Shown: positions 18,241 to 27,095, numbered from the stretch's first letter. The stretch: DNA of 64,000 nt from Deltaproteobacteria bacterium (GCA_016219185.1 JACRBZ010000026.1:1-64000); one strand, 5' to 3'. A program made the numbers and translations. The notes: a model not told the origin generated them from the letters alone.

Positions 18241-18876
18241 TCACTTTTCCCGTTTGAGCTCGGCTGCCTGGGCGACCGCCTTGACAATATGAGTGTATGC
18301 GCCGCAGCGGCAGATATTGCCGGCCATCCCCCTTCGGATTTCATCGGGGCTCGGCGACGGGTTGGCGCGCAGCAAACCATCTGCGGCCATGATCTGCCCC
18401 GGGGTGCAGTAACCGCATTGAAAGGCATCCTGCTCGGCAAACGCCTTCTGGACCGGGCCAAGCCGCTCGCCGTCCATCAGTCCCTCCACCGTGACGATCT
18501 CACTGCCTTGCGCCTCGACGGCGAGGGTCATGCAGGCATAGCGGGGAAGACTGTTGATAAGCACCGTGCAGGCCCCGCACTCCCCTCTTTCGCAACCGAC
18601 CTTACTCCCGGTAAGACCGATTTTTTCGCGAAGCACATAAAGCAGCGACCATCTCGCCTCCACCATGAGATGGTACTGGCTGCCGTTGATGAGCAGATCG
18701 ACCCGAACAATCTCCTCGGGTTTCGCCTCTGCCGCCATCGCAGTGTCGACCATGGGCAGTAACCCTGATGTTACAGCAATGGTCGCACCGCTGCCCATGG
18801 TTTTCAGAAATCCGCGGCGTGTGATCTCCCAGCCGCGTTTGGAATTTCTGTCCCCGGGTCCCATTTCGTCTTCCAT
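18241..18876 (-). CDS. Molybdenum hydroxylase, 2x[2Fe-2S] subunit with Tat signal
   Basis: Small subunit of about 211 aa. The start at 18876 (MEDEMGPGDRN) has a GGAGG site 5 nt upstream; an in-frame extension further upstream is non-coding-like. Residues about 15-50 form a twin-arginine signal (ITRRGFLKTMGSG, hydrophobic stretch, AMAAE), so the enzyme should be periplasmic. The plant-type [2Fe-2S] motif is GCERGECGACTVL and the second cluster is formed by CGYCTPGQ and NICRCGAY, all canonical for CoxS/PaoA-type subunits. It is first in the operon with the Moco and FAD subunits, and carries electrons between Moco and FAD. Confidence 0.92.
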   Translation of the reverse strand: MEDEMGPGDRNSKRGWEITRRGFLKTMGSGATIAVTSGLLPMVDTAMAAEAKPEEIVRVDLLINGSQYHLMVEARWSLLYVLREKIGLTGSKVGCERGECGACTVLINSLPRYACMTLAVEAQGSEIVTVEGLMDGERLGPVQKAFAEQDAFQCGYCTPGQIMAADGLLRANPSPSPDEIRRGMAGNICRCGAYTHIVKAVAQAAELKREK

Positions 18877-19160
18877 AACGGACCTCCACCTAATTAGGGC
18901 GAAAACAATAAGATTCGGCATTGCAATGGATAAGTGGGAATTGTGTGCAGATTTTTCTGAATTCCTGTAGCATAAGCCCATTGCCGAATCAATTGAAATC
19001 GCGAAGTCTGTTCAGGATCGCCTCCACGCCTGTTCTGGAACCGTCAAGAAAGTCGCAAGACCGAGAGCGCAACATGGCCCGGACTCGCCGAAGAGGGCTG
19101 TGGCGGTGTGGTGTTTTGAGCCTCAACCCCTCGCTGAAAGCCAGTCAAAGTGGATTGAAA

Positions 19161-19184
19161 CTAAAAAGAGACGTCATCAACAGC
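19161..19184 (-). pseudogene. Possible relic of an oppF-type ATPase gene
   Basis: Right after the stop of the oppD-like gene the minus strand encodes AVDDVSF followed by a stop. This matches the conserved early ATPase motif found in OppD and OppF (the intact neighbour has [10 protein letters not shown]), at the place where oppF normally follows oppD. Further downstream GGCGAGTCCGGG (about 19080-19091) could encode GESG but at the wrong distance. The surrounding 322 bp (18877-19198) hold no other convincing gene; a 28-codon frame reading MLRSRSCDFLDG is unsupported. Confidence 0.4.
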
Positions 19185-19198
19185 CCACAAAGAAGCGG

Positions 19199-20176
19199 TC
19201 AGGCCAGATAGCACCTGGCCTCGTGCCGGTTTCCGACCGGGGTAAGGCCGGGCGGGACAGACTCGCAGATGGGGATCGCGATGGGGCAGCGATTCTGGAA
19301 GCGGCATCCGGGCGGCAGATTGTCAAGGGTCGGCACCATGCCGCGGATGATGGGCAGCGAAATTTTCCGGGGGGTTTCCAGGCGCGGAATGGATTCCAGA
19401 AGCCCGCGGGTGTAGGGGTGCCTGGGGTTTTCAAACAGTTCCCTGACCGGCGCGGACTCGACAACGGTCCCCGCATACATCACCACCACGTCATCGCAGA
19501 TATCCGCGATCACTCCCAGATCGTGGGTGATAAAGATCATCGCCATTCCGTTTTCCTGCTGAAGCTGCTTCATGAGATCGAGAATCTGGGCCTGGATCGT
19601 CACATCCAGGGCCGTCGTGGGTTCATCGGCAATCAGAATGTCCGGCCGAACCGCAAGGGCCATGGCAATCATCACGCGCTGGCGCATGCCCCCGGAAATC
19701 TGATGGGAATATTCCCGAATGCGCCGCTCCGGATCCGGAATTCCCACCTTTGCCAGCATTTCAACGGATTTATCGCGGATTCGGGTTTCATCGCGCGTAG
19801 CGTCATGAAGCTGGAACACCTCGCCGATCTGTCGTCCGATCCGGTGCACCGGGTTCAGGGCCGTCATGGGCTCCTGAAAAATCATGGAAATATGGCGGCC
19901 GCGAATGGTGCGCATGGTTTCCGGCGTCATTTTGACGATATCCGTTCCCCGGTACAGGATCCGGCCATCCAGGATTTTTCCAGCGGGCCGGGGCAAAAGC
20001 CTCATGATGGAAAGCGCGGTTACGCTCTTCCCGCAACCGGACTCCCCCACGATTCCCAGCGTCTTTCCCCGGTGCACCTGAAAGGAGACATCATCCACGG
20101 CCCGAACCCTGCCGGCCTCGATATCAAATGCCGTTGCCAGATGACTGACCTCCAGCATGGCCTGATCGTTCACCAT
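19199..20176 (-). CDS. Peptide ABC transporter ATP-binding protein (OppD/YejF N-half type)
   Basis: A 325-aa ATPase. Walker A is GESGCGKS, the signature is ISGGMRQRV, Walker B is [12 protein letters not shown] and the switch histidine is in FITHDLG. The C-terminal oligopeptide extension has the cysteine pattern around [15 protein letters not shown], seen in OppD/DppD. It is 12 bp downstream of the solute-binding protein gene. Related importers need two different ATPase halves (OppD plus OppF, or the fused YejF), yet only one is intact here; a relic may lie just downstream. The transporter may be inactive, use a partner encoded elsewhere, or work as a homodimer. Confidence 0.9.
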   Translation of the reverse strand: MVNDQAMLEVSHLATAFDIEAGRVRAVDDVSFQVHRGKTLGIVGESGCGKSVTALSIMRLLPRPAGKILDGRILYRGTDIVKMTPETMRTIRGRHISMIFQEPMTALNPVHRIGRQIGEVFQLHDATRDETRIRDKSVEMLAKVGIPDPERRIREYSHQISGGMRQRVMIAMALAVRPDILIADEPTTALDVTIQAQILDLMKQLQQENGMAMIFITHDLGVIADICDDVVVMYAGTVVESAPVRELFENPRHPYTRGLLESIPRLETPRKISLPIIRGMVPTLDNLPPGCRFQNRCPIAIPICESVPPGLTPVGNRHEARCYLA

Positions 20177-20188
20177 GAAATTCCCCCC

Positions 20189-21991
20189 TTATCGGCTCTT
20201 CAGATACGTCTTGTCAATAAGCGTTACCGGCTCAAGCGCCCGGTCCGATTTCATGGCTTCCAGTGTTTCGTCATGAAGCTTTTTATCATACCAGAACAGG
20301 CCGCCGGTTGCGCTGTTGAAGGGGTCGAAGAGACTGTCGGAATGCCGCGTTCCCGGCGGCTGGGGAAGCCGCCACCAGCGCCAGCAGGCCTCCCGGACAT
20401 ACGGAACCATGAATGTGGGGACAAACATGCCGATGTCGTGGATTTTCTGCTGGATTTCCCTGGAGAGGGCGATCCGCTCCTTCTCATCCAGGGAATTGCG
20501 ATAGGCGTCGATCAATTTGTCCATTTCCGGGTCATCGGTGTTGGTGATGTTGTTGGTCTGCGGCTTATGGGCATTGATGGAATGGAAATGCTCCCAGTAC
20601 TGGGGCCTTAAGGATGTGCTCCAGCCCATCCAGGCCACATCGAAATTTTTTTCCAGGAATTTTTTAAATGCCGCGGTCGGATCGCTCTGCTGCAGCAAAA
20701 GCTCGATGCCGGCCTTTTTGGCCTCTTCCTTAAGGACCACCAGCCTCGGGGTGTGCTCTTCGAAGCCGTAAGTGACTTCAACCGAAAATCGCCTGCCCTC
20801 TTTTTCCCAGATCCCGTCCGGTCCGCGCTGCCAACCGGAAGCCTTCATGTAGTGATCCACCTTGTCCAGGTCAAAGCGCCTGGCCTTGATGGTCTCGTTG
20901 GTATAGGGGCCGTACCCAACGAATGCCTGCTCCAGCCGGAAATAATCCCCGCGAAGCACCTGATCGATCACTTTTTCGATATTCATGGCATGGCTGAATG
21001 CATACCGGACATTCCTGTCCTTGAAGATGTCCCGGTCCTGATTCAGCCACAGGCCCATGGCCGACTGCTGGGTATCGTTAAAAAAACAGATCCGCTGCGC
21101 ATACCCTTTTTCGAAAATGGGAATCCTGGTCTTATCGTGCCAGTATTTGGGGATGGTCAGCCCGAAGACATCTTCCTTTCCTTTTTTAAAATACTCCCAG
21201 AGCATGTTGAAATCCCGAACCACCGTATAGTTGACCCGATCCACGTTGAAACGGTTCTTGAAATACTTCAGGTCCTGGGCCCACCAGTCTTTTTTGCGTT
21301 TAAACCGGATGTATTTTCCGGTTTGAAAGTCGTCGATCAGATAGGCCCCGGTGTTGGGCACGACCTTCCAGTTGTATCTGGCCACAAAATCCGGGCCGAG
21401 ATTCCCATAAAAATGCCTTGGCATCGGGTTGATCCCGAGCTTCAGATGCAGGTCCGGCTCGGCCTTGGTTCCCACAACAGCGATTGTGTAATCGTCGAAA
21501 ATAATGACGCTGTCGATTTCCCGGGTGAAATAATCATTGTACCAGGGCGCGACAATGTGGGGAGAACGCATGAATTCCAGGGTGAACGCATAATCGGATG
21601 CAATCACCGGCTTTCCGTCCGACCACCTGGCATTGGGATTCAGCTTGAAATACATGGTTTTCTTATCCTTCCCGAAGGCCCAGTGCGTAGCCAGTTCGGG
21701 AATGATATTCAGGGTGTTGGGATGAATGTTGATCAGGCTTAGATCATTGTCCAGAATGGCGCTGCGGAAACTGCCGTTGGAGTCCGGCCCGACCGTCCGG
21801 AACGTCATGGGAAAGCTCAGGATGGCGGTGTTCAGGGTGCCGCCCTTCACCGCATCCGGGGATGCGTAAACCGGATCCGAATCATTGGTCAGCCACTCGA
21901 TATCCTCGGGCAGTTTGGGGCCGGCTTGCGCAGTCACTGACAGGGTCAGCGTGATCAAAAGCCCCGAAAGCAGTACCAGCAGTTTTGGCAT
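20189..21991 (-). CDS. Extracellular solute-binding protein, family 5 (YejA-like)
   Basis: Periplasmic binding protein of about 601 aa for peptides or peptide-like compounds. The start at 21991 is chosen because AAGGG lies 7 nt upstream and the protein then begins with a signal peptide (MPKLLVLLSGLLITLTLSVTAQA, cut before GPKLP). An ATG at 21997 is also possible; the frame continues upstream only through the neighbouring repeat element. Family features include the N-terminal GGTLN strand, ARWSDGKPVIASDYAF and the VNYTVVRDFNMLWEYF region. Length and the W-rich C-terminal part resemble E. coli YejA (microcin C uptake) more than OppA. Permease genes are upstream beyond an inserted opposite-strand gene. 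Confidence 0.88.
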   Translation of the reverse strand: MPKLLVLLSGLLITLTLSVTAQAGPKLPEDIEWLTNDSDPVYASPDAVKGGTLNTAILSFPMTFRTVGPDSNGSFRSAILDNDLSLINIHPNTLNIIPELATHWAFGKDKKTMYFKLNPNARWSDGKPVIASDYAFTLEFMRSPHIVAPWYNDYFTREIDSVIIFDDYTIAVVGTKAEPDLHLKLGINPMPRHFYGNLGPDFVARYNWKVVPNTGAYLIDDFQTGKYIRFKRKKDWWAQDLKYFKNRFNVDRVNYTVVRDFNMLWEYFKKGKEDVFGLTIPKYWHDKTRIPIFEKGYAQRICFFNDTQQSAMGLWLNQDRDIFKDRNVRYAFSHAMNIEKVIDQVLRGDYFRLEQAFVGYGPYTNETIKARRFDLDKVDHYMKASGWQRGPDGIWEKEGRRFSVEVTYGFEEHTPRLVVLKEEAKKAGIELLLQQSDPTAAFKKFLEKNFDVAWMGWSTSLRPQYWEHFHSINAHKPQTNNITNTDDPEMDKLIDAYRNSLDEKERIALSREIQQKIHDIGMFVPTFMVPYVREACWRWWRLPQPPGTRHSDSLFDPFNSATGGLFWYDKKLHDETLEAMKSDRALEPVTLIDKTYLKSR

Positions 21992-22021
21992 TGTCATTCC
22001 CTTTCGATGTGATATATACCT

Positions 22022-22174
22022 GATGGCTTCGTAAAAAATCCAATATCTGCGTTGCGCATCATCCTTCGTCATTGCGGCGTACCCAAAAGTACGCCTCACT
22101 CCTCAGGACTCGCGCGCCTTGATCTTGAATTTTTTACTTTGCCATCCCTTGTTTTGACTTTTTACAAGTTCATC
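22022..22174. mobile_element. MITE-like repeat with terminal inverted repeats
   Basis: A segment of about 153 bp bounded by imperfect 19-bp inverted ends: GATGGCTTCGTAAAAAATC at 22022-22040 and, reversed, GATGAACTTGTAAAAAGTC at 22156-22174 (14 of 19 match). Inside is a perfect hairpin, GGCGTAC-CCAAAA-GTACGCC, at 22076-22095. It encodes no transposase. A diverged copy of its right end lies at 30886-30930. A C-rich tract with TTTTTTCC follows at about 22206-22245. The element lies in the 309-bp gap between two divergent genes. Confidence 0.65.
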
Positions 22175-22300
22175 AAACGTTATGGGGATTTTTTTGCCTG
22201 CGGGCTCGAAAATCCCCCCATACCCCCCCTTTTTTCCAAAGGAGGGCTGCTTCATGCTTTACTATTGGGTGCCACCGTTTATAAGAAAAATGAGGACATC

Positions 22301-23113
22301 ATGAATATTTTAGGAATCATCTGCTCTCCCCGTTCGCCCGGAAACTGCGAACTCACCATTAAGGAAATCAGCCGGCAGATTCCGGTTCCCCACGAGCTGA
22401 AACTGACGCGTCTTCCGAAACTGAATATTCAGCCCTGCCAGGGGTGTTACCGCTGTTTGTTCAAGGAGCAGCGGTGCTGGATCCAGGATGATCTGAACTC
22501 GGTTCTGGATGACATGTCCCGGGCCGATGCGCTGATCGTTGCGGTTCCCACGTATTTTCTTGGACCCAATGCCAGTCTGAAACTGCTGCTGGACAGGGGG
22601 CTTTCTTTTTATGGCCGGGCAGCCTCTCTATGGAAAAAGCCCGCCGTTGGAATCGGCATTGCCGGAATCGACGGCAAGGAAGGCTATACCCTGCTGGGGA
22701 TCCAGAATTTCCTCAAAATGCTCCGGGCCGACATCCGGGCGGTTGACATGATCCACGGAGCGCTTCCCGGAGAAGCCCTTCTGATTGATAAAAATACCCC
22801 TGTCATCCGCCGGCTGGCCAAGGCCCTGATGCACCCGGAACCCGAATCCACCAGCCCCGGCTGCCCCCTTTGCGGCGGAGATGCCTTCCGATTTCTGGAA
22901 GGCGGCAAAATCCAGTGCCTGCTTTGCAGCAACTCCGGCACCCTGACCCTTGAAAACGAAACACCGGTATTTCATATCGAGCCCGGCGATCACGATCTGT
23001 TCCTGAACAAAGAGGCGACCCTGAAACACCGCGACTGGCTGATCGGGATGAAAGGGCGTTATCTTGAAAAAAAATCCGAGCTAAAGGAGATTTTCGCCAG
23101 ATACGCCGACTGA
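22301..23113 (+). CDS. Iron-sulfur flavoprotein (NADPH-dependent FMN reductase family) with zinc-ribbon-like tail
   Basis: A 271-aa protein starting MNILGIICSPRSPGNCE, an FMN-reductase/flavodoxin-type phosphate loop. The ATG at 22301 follows TGAGGA. The cysteine set CQGCYRC then C (C-x2-C-x2-C-x6-C) at about residues 46-59 fits the [4Fe-4S] motif of archaeal and anaerobe Isf proteins, and VAVPTYFLGPNASLKLLLDR is the FMN-side helix region. Beyond about residue 185 there is an uncommon extension with two CxxC knuckles (GCPLCGG and QCLLCSN) about 20 residues apart, probably a zinc ribbon or rubredoxin-like metal site. It lies on the plus strand inside a minus-strand transporter operon, ending 9 bp from the permease stop. 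Likely an electron carrier or detoxifying reductase. Confidence 0.85.
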   Translation: MNILGIICSPRSPGNCELTIKEISRQIPVPHELKLTRLPKLNIQPCQGCYRCLFKEQRCWIQDDLNSVLDDMSRADALIVAVPTYFLGPNASLKLLLDRGLSFYGRAASLWKKPAVGIGIAGIDGKEGYTLLGIQNFLKMLRADIRAVDMIHGALPGEALLIDKNTPVIRRLAKALMHPEPESTSPGCPLCGGDAFRFLEGGKIQCLLCSNSGTLTLENETPVFHIEPGDHDLFLNKEATLKHRDWLIGMKGRYLEKKSELKEIFARYAD

Positions 23114-23122
23114 TCGGCCTTT

Positions 23123-24166
23123 TCATTCATACGTGCTGTGCAGCTTCGGATCAAAGGCTTCCCGCACAGCCTCGCCGATAAAGGTCACGAGCATCAGGGT
23201 CAGGATCATCGCAAAAATAACCGAGCCCACGATCCACCAGGCATCCATATTGTCCCATCCCTGCTGAAGCAGCTCTCCCCAGCTCGGGGTGGGAGGGGCC
23301 AGTCCGAAACCCAGATAATCCAGGGACGTCAATGCCACGATGCCGCCGGAAACGGAAAACGGTGCATACGTGACGATGACGGAAACGGTGTTGGGTATGA
23401 TATGCTTGAAGACGATTCGAAAATCCGAAGCACCCATGGCCTTTGCGGCCAGGACATATTCCCTGGCCCGCTCCTTATATGTCACGGTGCGAAGGGTCCA
23501 GGTCAGGCTGGTCCATCCGAAAAACACCATGATGAGAATCAGCAGGAAAAAATTCGGGACCACGATCGATGAGATGATGATGATGACATACAGAAACGGA
23601 ATGTTCGACCAGATCTCGATGATCCGCTGAAAAAACAGGTCGAATTTTCCGCCCCAGTAGCCCATGGCGCACCCCACCGTAACACCCACCAGGTAATTGA
23701 CGACAAGAAGCGTCAGGGAGAAGAAAATGGCGATGCGAAAACCATAAACCAGACGGGCCGCCATGTCCCTGGCAGAAGTATCGGTGCCCAGAAAATGCCT
23801 GTCCTGGATCGAGGGTGGAAAGGGCGGGTATTCATCCTTTCGAAGATCGTTTTCAAGGGGATTGAAGGGAACAGGCGGCATCAGCACCCAGTTGTCGCCG
23901 CCTTCGGCCTGAAATCGCTGGGATAGTTCCCTGTAATTGGTTTCATAGGGGTAATCCAGGCCAAAGCCGGTTCCGGGAATCATGGCGCCGTAAACCGGGA
24001 AATAATACCGGCCCTGATAATAGACCACAAGGGCCCGGCTGTTGACCAGAACCTCCGCAAATAATGAGGCCGCGATCAAAGACGCAAAAATGATGAAGGC
24101 GTAATATCCGCGTTTGATGGATTTAAAGCGCCGAAGTTTTTTCCGGGTCAGGGGACTTAAGGTCAC
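23123..24166 (-). CDS. Peptide ABC transporter permease (YejE/OppC-like)
   Basis: A 347-aa inner-membrane permease. One N-terminal membrane segment (about 20-40), a periplasmic stretch with HFLGTDTSARD and then five more helices. The ATPase-docking EAA loop is around REYVLAAKAMGASDFRIVFKHI. The domain following the DTSARD motif is typical of OppC/DppC/YejE. It starts 12 bp after the partner permease gene, so the two are co-transcribed. The binding-protein and ATPase genes that would complete the importer are on the same strand but beyond an intervening plus-strand gene. Confidence 0.9.
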   Translation of the reverse strand: MTLSPLTRKKLRRFKSIKRGYYAFIIFASLIAASLFAEVLVNSRALVVYYQGRYYFPVYGAMIPGTGFGLDYPYETNYRELSQRFQAEGGDNWVLMPPVPFNPLENDLRKDEYPPFPPSIQDRHFLGTDTSARDMAARLVYGFRIAIFFSLTLLVVNYLVGVTVGCAMGYWGGKFDLFFQRIIEIWSNIPFLYVIIIISSIVVPNFFLLILIMVFFGWTSLTWTLRTVTYKERAREYVLAAKAMGASDFRIVFKHIIPNTVSVIVTYAPFSVSGGIVALTSLDYLGFGLAPPTPSWGELLQQGWDNMDAWWIVGSVIFAMILTLMLVTFIGEAVREAFDPKLHSTYE

Positions 24167-24178
24167 GACAGCTTTCCT

Positions 24179-25219
24179 TTATCGCTCATGGCCGAACTGC
24201 ACCCGGGGATCCACCAGCGCCACGCAGAAATCAGAGAGGATATTGCCGATCATGAAGAGCAGCGAGGAGATGACCAGAATCCCCATGACCACCGGATAAT
24301 CCCGGTCAATGATCGATTCATATCCCAGCAGCCCCATCCCATTGATGTTAAAGACTTTTTCAATGAGAAAGGAGCCGCTCAGGATAACGGAAAGATTGTC
24401 TCCGAAAGTGGTGGCAACAGGAATCAGGCTGTTTCGAAGCGCATGACGGAAAACCGCCTGTTTAAAGGAAAGACCCTTGGCAATCGCGGTTCGCACATAG
24501 TCCGCGGAAAGGTTGTCCATCAGTGAATTCTTCATCAGAAGGGTCAGGACCGAAAATGAGCCCAGAATGTATGCGGTCAGGGGCAAGGCGGTGTGCCAGA
24601 GTAGGTCTCCGATCTTATGGATAAGGGTAAAGTCCCCGAAATCATCGCTGACCAGTCCTCCCAGCGGGAAAACCTCCCAGTGAGACGCCAGAAGGACGAG
24701 AAGCAGCACCCCGACCACCCAGCCGGGAATGGCATATCCCGCAAACACGACAACGGACGTGACATTGTCATAGACGCTCTTGTGCCGGACCGCCTTTGAA
24801 ATGCCGAGCGGGATACAGACCCCGTAAACCATCACCATCGAAAACAGCCCGAAATAAAGGGAAATGGGGATTCGGCTGAGAATCATCCGCCATACCGGCT
24901 CATAATACCGGGTGGACATTCCCAGATCACCGCTCAGCACCTTTGCCAGCCACTGGCCGTAGCTGACAAGGATGGGTTTGTCAAACCCGTAATAGGCTTT
25001 CAATACCTGAATCTGGTCGGCGGAAAGGGGCTGTCGCTGACTCTCGCCGGCAGCGCCCGTGGACTTTGCCCCTTCCCTGCCCTGCATCTGCTGGGCCTGA
25101 AGCATCATCCGTTCGATGGGGCCGCCCGGAACCACCCGCGTGATGGCAAAAACCAGGATCGTAATCCCCAGAAACGTCGGAATGATCAGCAGGGCCCTTC
25201 GAATAAAATAGGCAGTCAC
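24179..25219 (-). CDS. Peptide ABC transporter permease (YejB/OppB-like)
   Basis: A 346-aa permease with the canonical OppB/YejB N-terminus (YFIRRALLIIPTFLGITIL, then TRVVPGGPIERM) and six predicted helices. The coupling loop is DYVRTAIAKGLSFKQAVFRHALRNS. The periplasmic insert near residues 45-70 (QMQGREGAKSTGAAGE) is as in YejB. It is the first permease gene of the operon, and its ATG is only 3 bp from the stop of the preceding Tim44-like gene, so those may be co-transcribed. Confidence 0.9.
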   Translation of the reverse strand: MTAYFIRRALLIIPTFLGITILVFAITRVVPGGPIERMMLQAQQMQGREGAKSTGAAGESQRQPLSADQIQVLKAYYGFDKPILVSYGQWLAKVLSGDLGMSTRYYEPVWRMILSRIPISLYFGLFSMVMVYGVCIPLGISKAVRHKSVYDNVTSVVVFAGYAIPGWVVGVLLLVLLASHWEVFPLGGLVSDDFGDFTLIHKIGDLLWHTALPLTAYILGSFSVLTLLMKNSLMDNLSADYVRTAIAKGLSFKQAVFRHALRNSLIPVATTFGDNLSVILSGSFLIEKVFNINGMGLLGYESIIDRDYPVVMGILVISSLLFMIGNILSDFCVALVDPRVQFGHER

Positions 25220-25222
25220 CGT

Positions 25223-26194
25223 CTATTTGACCTGAATGCCTTCAAGTTTCCACAGGGTGGAATCACTCGGCCGGGCAAATGTCCAGAATTCCTCAAATTT
25301 CACGGGTTCCGTGCTATCGCCCTTAACCACCTTGCCGCTGGATTCCTCAACCGTGTAATCCAGGAGATTGGCCGTAAACAGCACCTTGATATACACTTCC
25401 CGGCCTTCCATGCCCACGTCGACAATTTCAATACTCCTGACCGCGATGTTTTCAAGCCGGTTGATCAGCCCTTTTTGTTTGAGATCGGCAAACTGGACGT
25501 CATATTCGGTTTTCAGTTGCTGGCCGATAAGTCCCTGAACCGATGATGTATCGCGCCGCATCCAGGCCGCCTGAACCTTGAAAAATACGTCCTGGGCGAT
25601 TTCCTTGAATTTCTCGGGATTGAAATCCGGCTCAGACTGCCTGACAAGATCAAGACCGTTTGCCGAAGGCATGGGAATGGGTGGGGCCGAAGGCGGTCCC
25701 TGAAAACCAGCCGACTGTGAATTATCGGTGGAAAACGGATTCAGCGGCGGCGAAATATTCCTGGATCCCATATTGGGTTTGATAAATCGCTTGTAGATAA
25801 AATACCCCAGTCCGCCCAGAATCAACAGTTCGAAGAAACCGATGCCGCCCCCGCCGCCCCCGCCAGATCCGCCGCCATACCCGGATCTGCCAAAGAGCAT
25901 ATTGCCGATCATTCCGCCCACGAGACCGCCACCGACTCCTTTCAGAAAACTGTTGCCACTCCCACCAAAAGACCCGCTGCCCGGGGCGGGAGGGGGGAGC
26001 GAGGGGCTGGAAGGGCTCCCAAAGGATCGGGACGGGCTGCTGCCGAACCCGCCGCTGCTGGACCCGCCACCAAAGGATCTCCCGCCGCTGCTGGAACGGG
26101 CATCCGCCAGATCGGAAAGACCCATGACAATCAGCACGGCAAAAAGCAAGCCCAGAAGCGTTACCCGCTTTAAGGATGAAATTTCATTGAACAT
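25223..26194 (-). CDS. Tim44-like domain membrane protein
   Basis: A 323-aa protein with an N-terminal membrane or signal segment (VTLLGLLFAVLIVMGLSDLADA), then a low-complexity Ser/Gly/Pro-rich stretch to about residue 120 containing glycine runs, a membrane helix (FFELLILGGLGYFIYKRFI) and a C-terminal Tim44-like domain from about 175. In that domain FKEIAQDVFFKVQAAWMRRD and the final EEFWTFAR strand are typical. Bacterial Tim44-like proteins are membrane-anchored and poorly characterised. The repetitive coding DNA around 25840-26100 is very G/C-rich. It precedes the permease genes closely, but no functional link to them is known. Confidence 0.85.
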   Translation of the reverse strand: MFNEISSLKRVTLLGLLFAVLIVMGLSDLADARSSSGGRSFGGGSSSGGFGSSPSRSFGSPSSPSLPPPAPGSGSFGGSGNSFLKGVGGGLVGGMIGNMLFGRSGYGGGSGGGGGGGIGFFELLILGGLGYFIYKRFIKPNMGSRNISPPLNPFSTDNSQSAGFQGPPSAPPIPMPSANGLDLVRQSEPDFNPEKFKEIAQDVFFKVQAAWMRRDTSSVQGLIGQQLKTEYDVQFADLKQKGLINRLENIAVRSIEIVDVGMEGREVYIKVLFTANLLDYTVEESSGKVVKGDSTEPVKFEEFWTFARPSDSTLWKLEGIQVK

Positions 26195-26233
26195 AACGCG
26201 CCTCCAATAGAAAAAGTAAAAAAAAACCGAATT

Positions 26234-27028
26234 TCACGGATCGATCTCCACAATTGTCCGGCAAACGATTCCGCCATCCGGCAACGGAAAATCCTTTCGA
26301 ACCAGATGCAGCTTATTTCTTGCAACCAACTGAACACATTCGGGATAGAGAATCCACTCCTGTTCCAGCCCTTTTTTCTTGACGCCTTCCAGTGTATCAC
26401 CGGGAAGGATCGGAAATGTCCGCTGCCCGATAATCGGCCCGGAATCTTCTCCGTAATCCACAAAATGCACGGTGCAGCCACCCACTTTGCAGCCATAACG
26501 AAACGTGTCCCCGTAGCCGTCGGTTCCGGGAAACGCGGGAAGAATGGCCGGGTGGATGTTCATAATCCGCAGCCGTTCGGGGGGGACATTGACCCGATCA
26601 ATAAAATACGGCGTTAGTTTTCGCATGAACCCGGCAAGGACGAGAAGATCAAATTCATGCCGGGCCATTTGAATTAACAGCTCGGATTCGGCAATGGCAC
26701 GGGATTTGAGAAAATCCGACACCCGGTCAACCGGCGTATCCCCCGGAAAAATATGCTGTTTACACAGGCAGTCCCGCAGATTGAAATCTTCCGGCAGCCG
26801 GGATTCCGGCGGATGGCCGCGGAATCGCCGGAGGATGTCCCGATAGTCCACGACAAAATGGGCAATGCCATGATCCCGAGCCCTTTTCAGGCCGCCGGCG
26901 GACGGATTGTCGGATCCGACAAATACCATCTTGCCGTCAATGGTCCCGGATTCACAGGCATCGATGATGGCCTGAAGATTGGTTCCGCCCCCTGAAATCA
27001 AGGCGCCGATGCGAATTGCCGCATTCAT
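26234..27028 (-). CDS. purN: Phosphoribosylglycinamide formyltransferase (GART), with insertion
   Basis: Purine biosynthesis enzyme moving a formyl group from 10-formyl-THF to GAR. It begins with the expected RIGALISGGGTNLQAIIDAC; catalytic residues lie in MNIHPAILP (Asn, His) and in VHFVDYGEDSGPII (Asp). At 264 aa it is about 50 residues longer than E. coli PurN (212). The extra sequence is mostly between the first Rossmann half and LLVLAGFMRKL, about residues 63-115, containing PEDFNLRDCLCKQ. The loop after HPAILP is also unusual (GTDGYGDTFRYG). The essential residues are kept, so activity is expected. It is a single gene, divergent from trxA. Confidence 0.93.
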   Translation of the reverse strand: MNAAIRIGALISGGGTNLQAIIDACESGTIDGKMVFVGSDNPSAGGLKRARDHGIAHFVVDYRDILRRFRGHPPESRLPEDFNLRDCLCKQHIFPGDTPVDRVSDFLKSRAIAESELLIQMARHEFDLLVLAGFMRKLTPYFIDRVNVPPERLRIMNIHPAILPAFPGTDGYGDTFRYGCKVGGCTVHFVDYGEDSGPIIGQRTFPILPGDTLEGVKKKGLEQEWILYPECVQLVARNKLHLVRKDFPLPDGGIVCRTIVEIDP

Positions 27029-27095
27029 TCATTCCCCCATACGGGCCGCAAGTCCGCCGGCTCACGAACCGGCAGGTTAAGGAAATCACTCTGCA

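Noticed and set aside
18982..19160. A 28-codon minus-strand frame (MLRSRSCDFLDG) and a GESG-like codon run after oppD, considered as more of an oppF remnant
   Set aside because: Spacing and frame do not fit an ATPase; only the AVDDVSF segment is convincing.
19100..20611. Long plus-strand open frame of 503 codons
   Set aside because: Antisense to the ATPase and binding-protein genes; histidine- and glycine-rich shadow translation without recognisable motifs.
22206..22250. C-rich tract next to the MITE-like element, considered as a CRISPR or IS end
   Set aside because: A single occurrence in the window without repeat structure; similar C-tracts are common in intergenic DNA of such genomes.
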